DNA of 64,000 nucleotides, taken from positions 22,168 through 86,167 of the forward strand of contig CAYWXM010000016.1 in NCBI GenBank assembly GCA_964462595.1. The letters run 5' to 3'. The notes under the pieces are model-generated. The model saw nothing but the letters and a program-made list of their open reading frames with translations. It made no database searches and was not told the origin of the DNA. Source of the stretch: SURF-21 sp964462595 (GTDB lineage Bacteria; Actinomycetota; Geothermincolia; Geothermincolales; RBG-13-55-18). The position numbers and the translations under genes are program-made. Below are positions 17,490 to 26,125 of the stretch, in pieces; the first letter of the stretch is position 1; every line of letters starts with the position of its first letter.

Positions 17490-19130
17490 CTATCCGACGA
17501 CTTTCAGGTTCGGCGATTCCCTCTCTCCAAGGTGCTTGTGCAAAGCGGCTCCCACAAAATCCCGGAACAGGGGATGGGGACGATTCGGCCTCGACTTGAA
17601 CTCGGGGTGGAACTGTCCGGCGATAAACCAGGGGTGATCTCTGCGCTCGATGATCTCCACCAGCCGCCCGTCCGGAGACAAACCCGAAAAGACCAGGCCT
17701 CCCTCCTGCAGTGCCGAACGGTAATGGTTGTTCACCTCGAAGCGGTGGCGGTGCCGCTCGTATATGACCTCGTCGTCGTAGCACGTGTAGGCAAGCGTCC
17801 CTTCCTCGAGCTTACAAGGGTACAGGCCCAGGCGCATCGTGCCCCCCATCTCGTCCACATCTCTCTGGCCCGGCAGGAGATCTATGACGGGGTTGGGCGT
17901 AGCGGGGTCGAACTCCGAGCTGTTCGCTTTGGGCAGGCCGCAGATGTTGCGTGCCGTTTCGATGACCGCGCACTGCAGCCCCAGGCAGATACCAAGGAAG
18001 GGCACCTTGTTCTCGCGCGCATAGCGTATTGCCTCCACCTTGCCGTCCACACCGCGCACTCCGAAACCGCCCGGTATGAGGATCCCGTCCAGTCCCGACA
18101 GGACTTCCTCGGCGTTTTCGCGGGTAATTTCGTCTGAGGTGATCCAGCGGATGTCGACGTTCGCTTTATGGGCATAGCCTCCGTGTTTCAGGCTCTCGAT
18201 GACGGACAGGTAGGCGTCGATGAGGTCGACATACTTACCGACCACCCCGATGGTAACCTCCTGCGTGGCCGACTTGATGGCCCGCACCATCTCCTCCCAC
18301 TCCGAGAGGTCCTCCTCGTGGCCTTCCAGGCCCAGGTGGCGGGCAACCACATCTCCGAGACCTTCGGAATGAAGAAGCAGGGGCACCTCGTAGATGCAGT
18401 CGGCGGTATGGGCCGACACCACGGCCTCGATATCTATGTCGCATAAAAGGGATATCTTGTCCTTGAGGTCCATTCCTATAGATTGAGTCGAGCGGCATAC
18501 GATGGCATCGGGCTGAATGCCCATGGACCGGAGCTCCTTTACGCTATGCTGTGTGGGTTTGGTTTTCATCTCGCGCGTGGTCTCCAGGAAAGGCACCAGG
18601 CTGACGTGAATATACATGACGTTCTCGGGACCCACGTCCTTTTTGAACTGCCGGATCGCCTCCAGGTACGGCAGGCTCTCGATGTCGCCAACCGTTCCCC
18701 CTATTTCGGTGATGATCACGTCCACCTCGCTGGAGCGGGTGAGCCGCAGGATCCTCTCCTTGATCTCGTTGGTCACATGGGGGATGACCTGCACCGTACC
18801 CCCGAGGAACTCCCCCTTGCGTTCCCTGGAGATGATCGACCAGTACACGCTGCCCGTGGTGACGTTATTCTCCCTGCCCAGATGCTCGTCGACGAAACGC
18901 TCGTAATGTCCCAGGTCGAGGTCGGTCTCTGTGCCATCGTCGGTCACGAAGACCTCGCCGTGCTGGAACGGGTTCATGGTCCCCGGATCCACGTTGATGT
19001 AGGGGTCCATCTTCTGCATGGTTACCTTGAGGCCCCGCGATTTCAGCAGCCTCCCGATGGAGGCCGCAGTTATCCCCTTTCCCAGCGACGATGCAACTCC
19101 CCCCGTCACGAAGATATACTTCACCGGCAT
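17490..19130 (-). CDS. pyrG: CTP synthase
   Basis: 546 aa, full length. The N-terminal amidoligase domain begins KYIFVTGGVASSLGKGITAAS with the ATP P-loop. Mid-protein is EIGGTVGDIESLPYLEAIRQ. The C-terminal class I glutamine amidotransferase has GILIPGGFGVRGVDGK, the nucleophile Cys in PFLGICLGLQCAVIE and the His-Glu pair in GQFHPEFKSRP. It converts UTP to CTP with glutamine as ammonia source. A GGGGAGG site precedes the ATG. The leader contains a candidate promoter and a stable hairpin, listed separately. Confidence 0.97.
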   Translation of the reverse strand: MPVKYIFVTGGVASSLGKGITAASIGRLLKSRGLKVTMQKMDPYINVDPGTMNPFQHGEVFVTDDGTETDLDLGHYERFVDEHLGRENNVTTGSVYWSIISRERKGEFLGGTVQVIPHVTNEIKERILRLTRSSEVDVIITEIGGTVGDIESLPYLEAIRQFKKDVGPENVMYIHVSLVPFLETTREMKTKPTQHSVKELRSMGIQPDAIVCRSTQSIGMDLKDKISLLCDIDIEAVVSAHTADCIYEVPLLLHSEGLGDVVARHLGLEGHEEDLSEWEEMVRAIKSATQEVTIGVVGKYVDLIDAYLSVIESLKHGGYAHKANVDIRWITSDEITRENAEEVLSGLDGILIPGGFGVRGVDGKVEAIRYARENKVPFLGICLGLQCAVIETARNICGLPKANSSEFDPATPNPVIDLLPGQRDVDEMGGTMRLGLYPCKLEEGTLAYTCYDDEVIYERHRHRFEVNNHYRSALQEGGLVFSGLSPDGRLVEIIERRDHPWFIAGQFHPEFKSRPNRPHPLFRDFVGAALHKHLGERESPNLKVVG

Positions 19131-19186
19131 CTCTTTTACCTCCCCGTGTTTAAACAGCCTCTCCAGGAATATTCTCTACAAAGAGA

Positions 19187-19218
19187 AGGAATCCCTACGC
19201 ATGTCAGGGATTCCCTTA
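19187..19218 (-). promoter_or_regulatory. Hairpin in the pyrG leader
   Basis: An inverted repeat, AAGGAATCCCT and AGGGATTCC(C)TT, with an 8-nt loop, lies ~57-88 nt before the pyrG start within the predicted 5' leader. It has no clear U-tract on the minus strand, so it is not an obvious terminator. It could stabilise or regulate the leader; no known riboswitch is recognised. Confidence 0.4.
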
Positions 19219-19301
19219 TTCACATTTTACGGGATTCCTCCGGCCTGTTTATTGCCGGTCACCTCCCGGCGGCCATATATATTACTCATCCACTAAAGAG
19301 C

Positions 19302-19331
19302 AGTATAACTCATGCCGGTCCGGGCTCACAA
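19302..19331 (-). promoter_or_regulatory. Candidate pyrG promoter
   Basis: On the minus strand TTGTGA (19326-19331) and TATACT (19302-19307) are separated by 18 nt, a good sigma-70-type match about 170 nt upstream of pyrG. Found by eye; no transcription data. Confidence 0.5.
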
Positions 19332-19402
19332 CAGGAACTGCCATTTTCACTGCAGCTGCTGCGGGAATCAGGCCCGGTGTACCCCCCCCGGGGCTCCCTC
19401 TT

Positions 19403-20239
19403 TCAGGAATTCCGGGCTTTCAACCATTTCGCGAATCTCAACATGTATGCGCGGCGGGGGGAAAAGGCCATGGATAGCAGGAAAAACGCGAACAGGACGA
19501 GCACGATGGTGGCCCCCGAAGCGATATCGTACCAGAAGGAGAGGTAGAGCCCCGCCACCACCGAGACGACCCCGATTATCAACGCCGCGACAATCGTGCC
19601 CCGGTAGTTGCGAGAGATCTGCATCCCGGCGGCACCGGGGACGACGAGAAGGGAGGAGACGAGGATTATTCCCACCAGCTTGATGGAGATGACGACGGTA
19701 AGGGCCATGGTCACCAAAAGCCCGTAATAGACGAACCTCACCGCGAGACCGCTGGCCGTAGCCGTCTCCTCGTCGAAAGCGACAAAGAGAAGCTCCTTGA
19801 AAAAAAGAATGATGAATATGGCCGCCAGCACACTCATGACCGCTATTACGATAACGTCTTTCCAGCTCAAGGCGAGGATACTACCGAAAAGGTAGCTCAT
19901 GAGATCCAGGTTATAAGCATCTGCCAGCCTTACCAGCACCACCCCCATGGCCATAGCGGTGGCGAAGAGAATGCCGATGACCGTGTCCTCGTGAACGCTC
20001 CCCTTGCGGCTGAACCAGCCTATCCCCAGGGCTACCGCGGCACAGAAACCTCCCGCGGACAGCATGGGGTCGATGCCCGCCGCAAGGCCTATAGCCACCC
20101 CCCCGAAGGCGGCGTGCGATATCCCCATGCCCACGAAAGCAAGCCGCCTCACCACCACGAAAAAGGATATGAGCGAACAGAGCAGGGCGATAATGACCCC
20201 GCCCACGAGCGCCCTCTGCGCAAAACCGTACGCCAGCAT
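19403..20239 (-). CDS. znuB: Metal (zinc-type) ABC transporter permease
   Basis: 278 aa ABC-3 family permease with about eight hydrophobic segments. Family stretches are GVIIALLCSLISFFVVVRRLAFVGMGISHAAFGGVAIG near the N-terminus and KLVGIILVSSLLVVPGAAG in the middle. It forms the membrane channel for metal delivered by the ZnuA-like lipoprotein. It starts 3 nt after znuC ends. The product could also carry Mn2+ or Fe2+; zinc is chosen because of the regulator and binding protein in the same operon. Confidence 0.9.
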   Translation of the reverse strand: MLAYGFAQRALVGGVIIALLCSLISFFVVVRRLAFVGMGISHAAFGGVAIGLAAGIDPMLSAGGFCAAVALGIGWFSRKGSVHEDTVIGILFATAMAMGVVLVRLADAYNLDLMSYLFGSILALSWKDVIVIAVMSVLAAIFIILFFKELLFVAFDEETATASGLAVRFVYYGLLVTMALTVVISIKLVGIILVSSLLVVPGAAGMQISRNYRGTIVAALIIGVVSVVAGLYLSFWYDIASGATIVLVLFAFFLLSMAFSPRRAYMLRFAKWLKARNS

Positions 20240-20242
20240 GCC

Positions 20243-21055
20243 TTATTGCTCCCTGCTTTCCCCGCTTACTCCGGTCAGGTAGTCCAGTTCGCTGCGGAAG
20301 GCGCCCCTGAGCCTCTCGCTGCCCAGGACCTCATCGGGCTTTCCCCGCAACTGCATGGTGCGGTTTATGTAAACGATCTCGTCCGCAAAACGCGCCATCA
20401 CGTTTACATCGTGGGAAACGAAGATGACCGAGAGGCCTTTTTCGATCTTCAGGTTCTCCAGGAGGTCCATGAACTGCTCCTGTGACTGGTAATCCAGCCC
20501 TGAGGTGGGCTCATCCAGCAGCAGTATCCTCGTCTCCAGGCACAGGGCACGGGCCAGGAACGCCCTCTTCTGCTGCCCGCCCGAGAGCTCCGCGATATGC
20601 CTCTTCTCCAATCCCCCCAAACCCACCGCCCTTATGCTCCCCAGTGCCGCTTCGCGGTCTTTCCTGCTCGGGAAACGCATAGGACCTATACAGCAGGTGC
20701 GGCCCATCATCACCACATCATAAACGGATACGGGGAAGAGGGGGTCGAAAAGTACCTGCTGCGGCATGTAACCGATGTGGTGAAGCTCGTGTTTGAGCTC
20801 GCCCGGCTTCATGCCCATGACACATACCTCGCCCCGTTCCGGCTTCAACAGGCCCAGGATGACCCTGATAAGCGTCGTCTTTCCGGCTCCATTCGGTCCG
20901 ATGACTCCCGTGAAGCTCCCCTCGTCCAGGGAAAAGGTGATGCCCTCCAGCACCGTATGCCCGTCAAGTCTAACCCACACGTCCTCCAGGATGATCACCT
21001 TCCTGGGCCCGTTTATGGATTCGCCGAAGAATTCGCTGACGCGGCACCCCCTCAC
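20243..21055 (-). CDS. znuC: Metal (zinc-type) ABC transporter ATPase
   Basis: 270 aa cytoplasmic ABC ATPase. Walker A is GPNGAGKTT, the signature LSGGQQKRAFLARAL, Walker B ILLLDEPTSGLD, and the switch His sits in VIFVSHDVNV. The GTG start overlaps the znuA stop by 4 nt (GTGA), which indicates translational coupling. Q-loop GYMPQQ is seen. It powers the ZnuB permease encoded next. Confidence 0.92.
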   Translation of the reverse strand: MRGCRVSEFFGESINGPRKVIILEDVWVRLDGHTVLEGITFSLDEGSFTGVIGPNGAGKTTLIRVILGLLKPERGEVCVMGMKPGELKHELHHIGYMPQQVLFDPLFPVSVYDVVMMGRTCCIGPMRFPSRKDREAALGSIRAVGLGGLEKRHIAELSGGQQKRAFLARALCLETRILLLDEPTSGLDYQSQEQFMDLLENLKIEKGLSVIFVSHDVNVMARFADEIVYINRTMQLRGKPDEVLGSERLRGAFRSELDYLTGVSGESREQ

Positions 21056-22020
21056 CTCAGCACCTCCTCCATGACCTCGAGGTTCTTCATCATCGTCTTC
21101 ACGTACGTGGCGCCGGCCGGGTCCTCCGGGTTCCCCAGCGGATCCAGCACCCTCACGATCACATCTCCCGCCGACTCCTCCGCGATGGCCTCCGCCGTGG
21201 CCGCGTTGAACTGGGGCTCCGCGAACACAACCCCTACCCCTTGTGCCTCGATCAGCTCTACCAGCGCCGCTATTTCCCCGGCGGACGGTTCCTTCCCGGG
21301 CAATTCCTCTATTACCCCGACCTGTTCCAGCCCGTAACGCCGGGCGAAATAAGTCCAGGAGGGGTGAAAGGCCACGAACCCGCGCTCCGTGAACGAGGCG
21401 ACTCTCCTCTCGATCTCGCTGTCCAATCTCTCGAGCTCCTCGATGTATCGCTCGCCGTTCCCGCGGTAGACGTTCTCGTTTTCGGGATCCGCTGCGATAA
21501 AAGCATCTCGCAGCGCCTCGACCATGTATACCGCCAGGTTCGGGTCAAGCCAGACATGCGGGTCGTATACGCCGTGTTCGTTTTCCTCTCTCCCGGAGCC
21601 TTCGTATCCCGCCGCCTCTATAAGCTCTGACTCCGGTACCGCCTCGCCTGCGACCACCGTCAACATTTTCTCGTTTCCCGTCTTTGAAAAGATGCCTTCC
21701 GCCCAGGGGGTAAGATCTAGCCCGTTCATCACCAGCAAGTCGGCCTCTGCGAGGAATCTCATCTGCCCGGTAGAGAGCTCGTACGCGTGGGGGGTGGCGC
21801 CGGGGGGCACCATGGTCTCGACCTCCACCAGCTCGCCCCCTACTTCCTTGCAGAAATCCGCTATGGGCACGATATCCGCCGCTACCTTCAGCCTTCCCTC
21901 CATCCCGCCTTTGTCGCCACACCCCGACGCCATCAGGGGCACCAGAGACAGCAGCGCAACGGCTATGGAGACTGCCGTTCCAACCGCGTTTACCTGCTTA
22001 CGGTTGAAAATGTTTTTCAT
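21052..22020 (-). CDS. znuA: Metal (zinc-type) ABC transporter substrate-binding lipoprotein
   Basis: About 322 aa. A signal peptide with the lipobox-like ending PLMASGC puts a lipidated Cys at about residue 34. The cluster A-I family metal ligands are visible as His in PPGATPHAYELS, His in VYDPHVWLDP, His in VAFHPSWTYFARRYG and Glu in VVFAEPQFN. The His-rich loop common in ZnuA is short here (REENEHGVYD). It captures metal outside the membrane. The start overlaps the Fur-family gene by ~23 nt; GTG at 22026 is an alternative. Zinc rather than manganese is inferred from context. Confidence 0.9.
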   Translation of the reverse strand: MKNIFNRKQVNAVGTAVSIAVALLSLVPLMASGCGDKGGMEGRLKVAADIVPIADFCKEVGGELVEVETMVPPGATPHAYELSTGQMRFLAEADLLVMNGLDLTPWAEGIFSKTGNEKMLTVVAGEAVPESELIEAAGYEGSGREENEHGVYDPHVWLDPNLAVYMVEALRDAFIAADPENENVYRGNGERYIEELERLDSEIERRVASFTERGFVAFHPSWTYFARRYGLEQVGVIEELPGKEPSAGEIAALVELIEAQGVGVVFAEPQFNAATAEAIAEESAGDVIVRVLDPLGNPEDPAGATYVKTMMKNLEVMEEVLR

Positions 22021-22495
22021 TAACACTTCGATCCGTTTTCGCCCTTTCCGCGACTGAACCCCTGTTTATTTCGGCCTTCCCTTTCCTCAGGCATGCGGGG
22101 CAGTACCCGAAGAGGCTCATGCTGTGGGAGGTTATGAGAAAATCGCTCCCATCCCTCACCATCTCCACGATGTCGTCTATCATACAGGCCTCCAGCAGTT
22201 CCACTTCCCCGCACGAGATGCAGACCATGTGGTGGTGATGCTTGCCCGAGTTGATCTCGTAATACCTCTGACCTCCCATAAGATAGACGGGAGAGGCGAT
22301 ATCCAGCTCGCAGAACAGGTCCATGGTGCGGTATATGGTGGCGATTCCCAGCCCGGGATGCTTTTCCGCCGCCAATGTATGGATATCCTCCGGGGTCAGC
22401 GGTTTTCCCTCTTTCTCCTCCAGCACCCCCAGGACAGCCTCCCTCTGGGGCGTCATGCGGCAACCACGCGACCTCAGCCTCTTGACCAGATCCAT
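21998..22495 (-). CDS. Fur family transcriptional regulator, probably Zur-like
   Basis: 165 aa. The N-terminal winged helix RGCRMTPQREAVLGVLEEKEGK and IATIYRTMDLFCELDI are standard for Fur proteins. The regulatory metal site includes KHHHHMVCISCGEVELLE, and two CxxC pairs (CISC, CPAC) form the structural zinc site. It leads the znuACB operon, so it most likely represses zinc uptake when zinc is replete. The ribosome binding site is AAGGAGCGTT before ATG. A 15-bp palindrome lies 13 nt before its start codon, a candidate autoregulatory operator. PerR, Mur or Fur identity cannot be excluded. Confidence 0.88.
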   Translation of the reverse strand: MDLVKRLRSRGCRMTPQREAVLGVLEEKEGKPLTPEDIHTLAAEKHPGLGIATIYRTMDLFCELDIASPVYLMGGQRYYEINSGKHHHHMVCISCGEVELLEACMIDDIVEMVRDGSDFLITSHSMSLFGYCPACLRKGKAEINRGSVAERAKTDRSVNEKHFQP

Positions 22496-22507
22496 AACGC
22501 TCCTTAT

Positions 22508-22547
22508 TGATAATCTTTATCATTAATTTAACATAGATCTTTATCAT
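22508..22547 (-). promoter_or_regulatory. Fur/Zur-type operator before the zinc operon
   Basis: A perfect inverted repeat TGATAA-TCT-TTATCA occupies 22508-22522, resembling Fur-family boxes (GATAAT...ATTATC). A direct repeat of ATCTTTATCAT is found at 22513-22523 and again at 22537-22547, suggesting a second half-site. It lies between the regulator's ribosome binding site and its promoter region. Confidence 0.65.
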
Positions 22548-22765
22548 CCTAAAGGCTTGGTCCTCGATCTTCATGATGCCCGCCGCGGCAACATCGCCAC
22601 GAAATTTTTTCTCGGCGATAAACTCCGATAAAAGCTGCCCCGCCCCGGGTAACTCGCCTCCCGCGTTTTCACATGCACGGCAACCGCCACGTCATCTGGC
22701 ACTAAGGCTCACGACCTCCTGGCGCGACGACGTTTCACCTCGCTGAAGGCGAGGGTTGAAGCTGG

Positions 22766-24439
22766 TTATGAGCCCTTCTTTTTCAGCATCGATTGGGCGT
22801 GCTTTCGAGCGGTCTGCTCGCTGCCGCCCAGCATACGCGCCAGTTCGTCGATACGACTCGCGTCATCAAGATAACTCACCTCGGTGACTATCCCCTTGTG
22901 CGTCTCCCGCTTGACCACCGCCATGTGAGTATCCGCGTACGCCGCGATCTGGGGCAGGTGGGTAATGGAGAAAACCTGATGGTACTGCGCCACGCGCGAC
23001 AGTTTTTCCGCCAGGACGTCGGCGGTAGTCCCCCCTATCCCCGCATCCACTTCGTCGAAGACAAGCGTGGGGACGTCGTCCGAGCGCGCAAGAGAGAGCT
23101 TCAGCGCCAGCATGATGCGCGATATCTCCCCGCCTGACGCTATGCGGGCCACGGGCATGTAAGGCAGCCCCTTGCCGGGCGATACCTTGAACTCGACGAT
23201 ATCCTTTCCCCGCTCGCCCAGAACGCCCCCCTCGATAATCTCAACCTCCAGCCGCATTCCCGCCATGTTGAGTTCGGCAAGCTCCCGGTTCACTTCCCGG
23301 GCAAGCTTTTCCGCCAGTTTCTCCCGCAACGAGGTCAGCTCGGACGCCATCCCCGCCAGCTTCTCCCTCATGGACTCGGCATCCTCCCGCAGCCCCGCGG
23401 TCTTTTCGTCCAGGTTCTCCAGCTCGTCCAGGCGCAGCCGCGATCGCTCCAGGCAGGCCATTACGAGAGAGGTGTCACTCCCGTACTTGCGCCCCAGATC
23501 CGAAATGGTGTGCAGGCGCAGCTCGACTTCCTCCAGGCGTCCGGGCTCGAACTCGAGTGACTCCGCATAAGAGCGTAGCTCGCTGGCCAGATCGGCCAAC
23601 TGCCCCTGCGCCTCCCTCGACCTCAAGCCCAGCGAGGCCAGGTCGCCGTCCAGGGACGAGGCTTTCTCGAGCGCCTTCTCTGCCGAGCCCACGCGGTCCA
23701 GCGCACCTCCCCCCTCCGCCCCTCCATCTATGTAGTCGTGCGCCTCGCGCACGGCGTTAAAGAGCTCTTCCCGGTTCTGCATCCGTTTCCGCTCTTTAAG
23801 CAGTTCCTCCAACTCACCCTCCCGCAGCCCTGCCGCCTCTATCTCCCTGATCTGGAACCTTGCGACCTCGATCTCGCGCATCCTTTCCGCTTCGTCCATG
23901 GAGGACCTTTCAAGCTCGTCACGAACCTCCCGCCAGCGCACGTACAAACGGCGATAATCGCTCAGTAGCCCATGGTGTTCGGGGGGGCCGCTGGCATCCA
24001 GATAATCTATATGGCTTGCCGGGTTGAGCAGGCGCTGGTGCTCGTTCTGGCCGTGGATGTCCACGAGCCTTTCCCCTATTCGTGACAGCGTAGCGACCGT
24101 GCACAGGGTCCCGTTGGCGTAGCACTTTCCCTTGCCATCGGCGTTCATGACCCTGCGCAGTATCAGGCTCCCGTTTTTATCGATTTCGATGCCTTCCCTG
24201 GCGGCGATTTTCGTCAGGTCGCCGCCCGTCGCGTCGAATGCTGCCTCAAGTTCCAGCCGCTCCGCGCCCGGACGTACCAGGCTGCTGTCACCTCTCCCCC
24301 CGAGGATAAGCCCCAGGGCTCCCACGAGGACCGTCTTCCCCGCGCCCGTCTCACCGGAGAGCACGTTGAGGCCGCTGCCGAATTCGAGGCTCGCTTCCTC
24401 GATCAGCGCCAGATCGCGTACGTGCAGTTCTAACAGCAT
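22766..24439 (-). CDS. recN: DNA repair protein RecN
   Basis: 557 aa SMC-like ATPase for double-strand break repair. The start MLLELHVRDLALIEEASLEFGSG is followed by Walker A in LSGETGAGKTVLVGAL. Two coiled-coil arms flank the centre, and the C-terminal half has RIASGGEISRIMLALKL (signature) and PTLVFDEVDAGIGG (Walker B). The end VFSITHLPQIAAYADTHM is characteristic. Length and motif order are normal. nadK and tlyA lie immediately upstream, the classic Gram-positive recN neighbourhood. Confidence 0.96.
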   Translation of the reverse strand: MLLELHVRDLALIEEASLEFGSGLNVLSGETGAGKTVLVGALGLILGGRGDSSLVRPGAERLELEAAFDATGGDLTKIAAREGIEIDKNGSLILRRVMNADGKGKCYANGTLCTVATLSRIGERLVDIHGQNEHQRLLNPASHIDYLDASGPPEHHGLLSDYRRLYVRWREVRDELERSSMDEAERMREIEVARFQIREIEAAGLREGELEELLKERKRMQNREELFNAVREAHDYIDGGAEGGGALDRVGSAEKALEKASSLDGDLASLGLRSREAQGQLADLASELRSYAESLEFEPGRLEEVELRLHTISDLGRKYGSDTSLVMACLERSRLRLDELENLDEKTAGLREDAESMREKLAGMASELTSLREKLAEKLAREVNRELAELNMAGMRLEVEIIEGGVLGERGKDIVEFKVSPGKGLPYMPVARIASGGEISRIMLALKLSLARSDDVPTLVFDEVDAGIGGTTADVLAEKLSRVAQYHQVFSITHLPQIAAYADTHMAVVKRETHKGIVTEVSYLDDASRIDELARMLGGSEQTARKHAQSMLKKKGS

Positions 24440-24455
24440 GACCGACCTCGAGGGT

Positions 24456-25343
24456 TTATGCGGGATCCGTCTTAATATCGTTTCCCGGAAAATCGAACTT
24501 CTCTCTCAGCAGGCCAAAGAAGGAGTAGCTCTCCAGCTTTATCATCTTGAGACGCCGGTTAGCCCTGCGTATGCGCACCTTCCCTCCACGCGGCATCTCT
24601 ATCTCCTCCCTGCCGTCCAGCGATAGAGCCGGCAGCACGTTCTCCCTCTGCACGAGCACCTCTACGGTGCTGTCCGGCGATATGATCACCGAGCGGTCAA
24701 GGAGTGAATGGCTGCAGATCGGCGTGAGGATTATACAGTCAAGGAGTGGGTCCGCTATCGGCCCTCCCGCGGAGAGCGAGTATGCGGTCGAGCCAGTCGG
24801 GGTTGAGAATATCACCCCGTCCCCTGCATAGAAGTGAAAGTAGCGGCCGTCCAGGTGCACCTCCAGCCTTATCATGCGCTGCAGCTCCCTCTTTCCTACC
24901 GCGATCTCGTTCAGCGCGTAATAAGGTCTGCTGAAGCCTTCCTCCTCCAGCGTGCATTCCAGCAGCATGCGTTCCTGCACCAGGAAGCGACCGGCCAGTA
25001 TATCCTCCATGGCCGGGTACATGCCCTCAGCCTCCATGGCGGTCAAGAAACCTTTCTTGCCCATGTTGATCCCCACTACCGGCACCGCTGCCCCGTAAGC
25101 CAGGGCCGCCGCTCTGAGCATGGCCCCGTCTCCCCCGAGAGACACGAGAAGATCCAAGTCCTCCAGGAACGCCTCCCCGCTTACCCCCTTATCGGGACAT
25201 CCCATCGCCCGCGCATCCTCGCTCATGACCTTGGCTGCTACGCCTTGTTCCTCAAGCCATGCCAGTAACTGGCAGGCCACCTCCAGGGATCGCTCCTTCT
25301 GGGCGTGGGGCATGATGCCTACCGTGCCTATGCTTGTGTCCAT
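24456..25343 (-). CDS. nadK: NAD kinase
   Basis: 295 aa from the ATG at 25343, which overlaps the tlyA stop by 16 nt; a frame extension back to 25415 lies inside tlyA. Motifs are LLVSLGGDGAMLRAA (GGDG, ATP/NAD binding), NMGKKGFLTAM, YYALNEIAV (NE motif) and TPTGSTAYSLSAGGPI. The enzyme phosphorylates NAD to NADP in the cytosol. The GGDGA variant in place of GGDGT is a minor oddity. Co-transcription with tlyA and recN is likely. Confidence 0.94.
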   Translation of the reverse strand: MDTSIGTVGIMPHAQKERSLEVACQLLAWLEEQGVAAKVMSEDARAMGCPDKGVSGEAFLEDLDLLVSLGGDGAMLRAAALAYGAAVPVVGINMGKKGFLTAMEAEGMYPAMEDILAGRFLVQERMLLECTLEEEGFSRPYYALNEIAVGKRELQRMIRLEVHLDGRYFHFYAGDGVIFSTPTGSTAYSLSAGGPIADPLLDCIILTPICSHSLLDRSVIISPDSTVEVLVQRENVLPALSLDGREEIEMPRGGKVRIRRANRRLKMIKLESYSFFGLLREKFDFPGNDIKTDPA

Positions 25344-26125
25344 GCTTCCTTTACCGCCCCCTCTACTTCCAGGGCCGTATCGGCCCCCCCATCGTCTGGT
25401 TGCTTTTTCCACCACGCAAAATATTCGATATTTCCCTTACCCCCCCTCAGCGGCGAAGGCACTATCCCCTGCAAGGCGAGAGGACATCGTCCCGCAGCCT
25501 CTACCACTGCGTCGAGTATCTCCCGGTGCACTTCCGGGTCCCGCACGATCCCCTTCCTGCCCACCTTTCCTTTTCCCGCTTCGAACTGCGGCTTCACCAG
25601 GGCAATCAGGTCTCCTCCCTCTTCCAGCACTCCCGAAAGAGCCTCGATCACCAGGCGTAAAGATATAAAGGACAGATCCGCCACGACTAACCCGGGAACG
25701 TAGGGGAGGTCAGCGGGTTTGAGGAAACGTGCATTGAAGCCTTCGATGACGGTGACTCGCTCGTCATTCCTCATGTCCCAGTGCAGCAGGCCCCTCCCAA
25801 CGTCAAGGCATACTACCCGTGACGCGCCTCTCTCCAGGAGGCAGTGGGCAAAGCCGCCCGTCGACGCCCCGATATCCAGCGCATTACGGCCTCGAACCTC
25901 TACGCCCAGACGGCTGAGTGCACCATCGAGTTTATCACCGCCCCGCGACACGAAGCGCTTCCTGCTCTTTACGGTCACCCTGTCCGCTGGCCCCAGCCTG
26001 TAGCTTGCCTTCAGCGCCCGGCCTTTGCCTTCGACCTCGACCTCCCCCGCCATGACCGCCAGGCGGGCGCGCTCCCGAGAGGGGTATATCCCCTCCTCCA
26101 CCAGCCACTGATCCAGCCTTTTCAT
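25328..26125 (-). CDS. tlyA: TlyA family rRNA (cytidine-2'-O)-methyltransferase
   Basis: 265 aa. N-terminal S4 domain (MKRLDQWLVEEGIYPSRERA) and an FtsJ-like Rossmann methyltransferase: ALDIGASTGGFAHCLLERGA binds SAM, and VVADLSFISL and ALVKPQFEAGKGKVGRKGIV carry the later catalytic motifs. The family 2'-O-methylates 16S and 23S rRNA in mycobacteria and is historically called hemolysin A. It starts 1 nt after the dxs stop. Target nucleotides in this organism are unknown. Confidence 0.93.
   Translation of the reverse strand: MKRLDQWLVEEGIYPSRERARLAVMAGEVEVEGKGRALKASYRLGPADRVTVKSRKRFVSRGGDKLDGALSRLGVEVRGRNALDIGASTGGFAHCLLERGASRVVCLDVGRGLLHWDMRNDERVTVIEGFNARFLKPADLPYVPGLVVADLSFISLRLVIEALSGVLEEGGDLIALVKPQFEAGKGKVGRKGIVRDPEVHREILDAVVEAAGRCPLALQGIVPSPLRGGKGNIEYFAWWKKQPDDGGADTALEVEGAVKEAWTQA

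Noticed and set aside
20004..20282. Plus-strand open frames within znuB and similar places
   Set aside because: They are shadows of strong minus-strand genes; no ribosome binding site and no family motifs.
22737..22752. Hairpin CCTCGC/GCGAGG after recN as terminator
   Set aside because: Only a 6-bp stem with no T-run on the minus strand; not listed as a feature.
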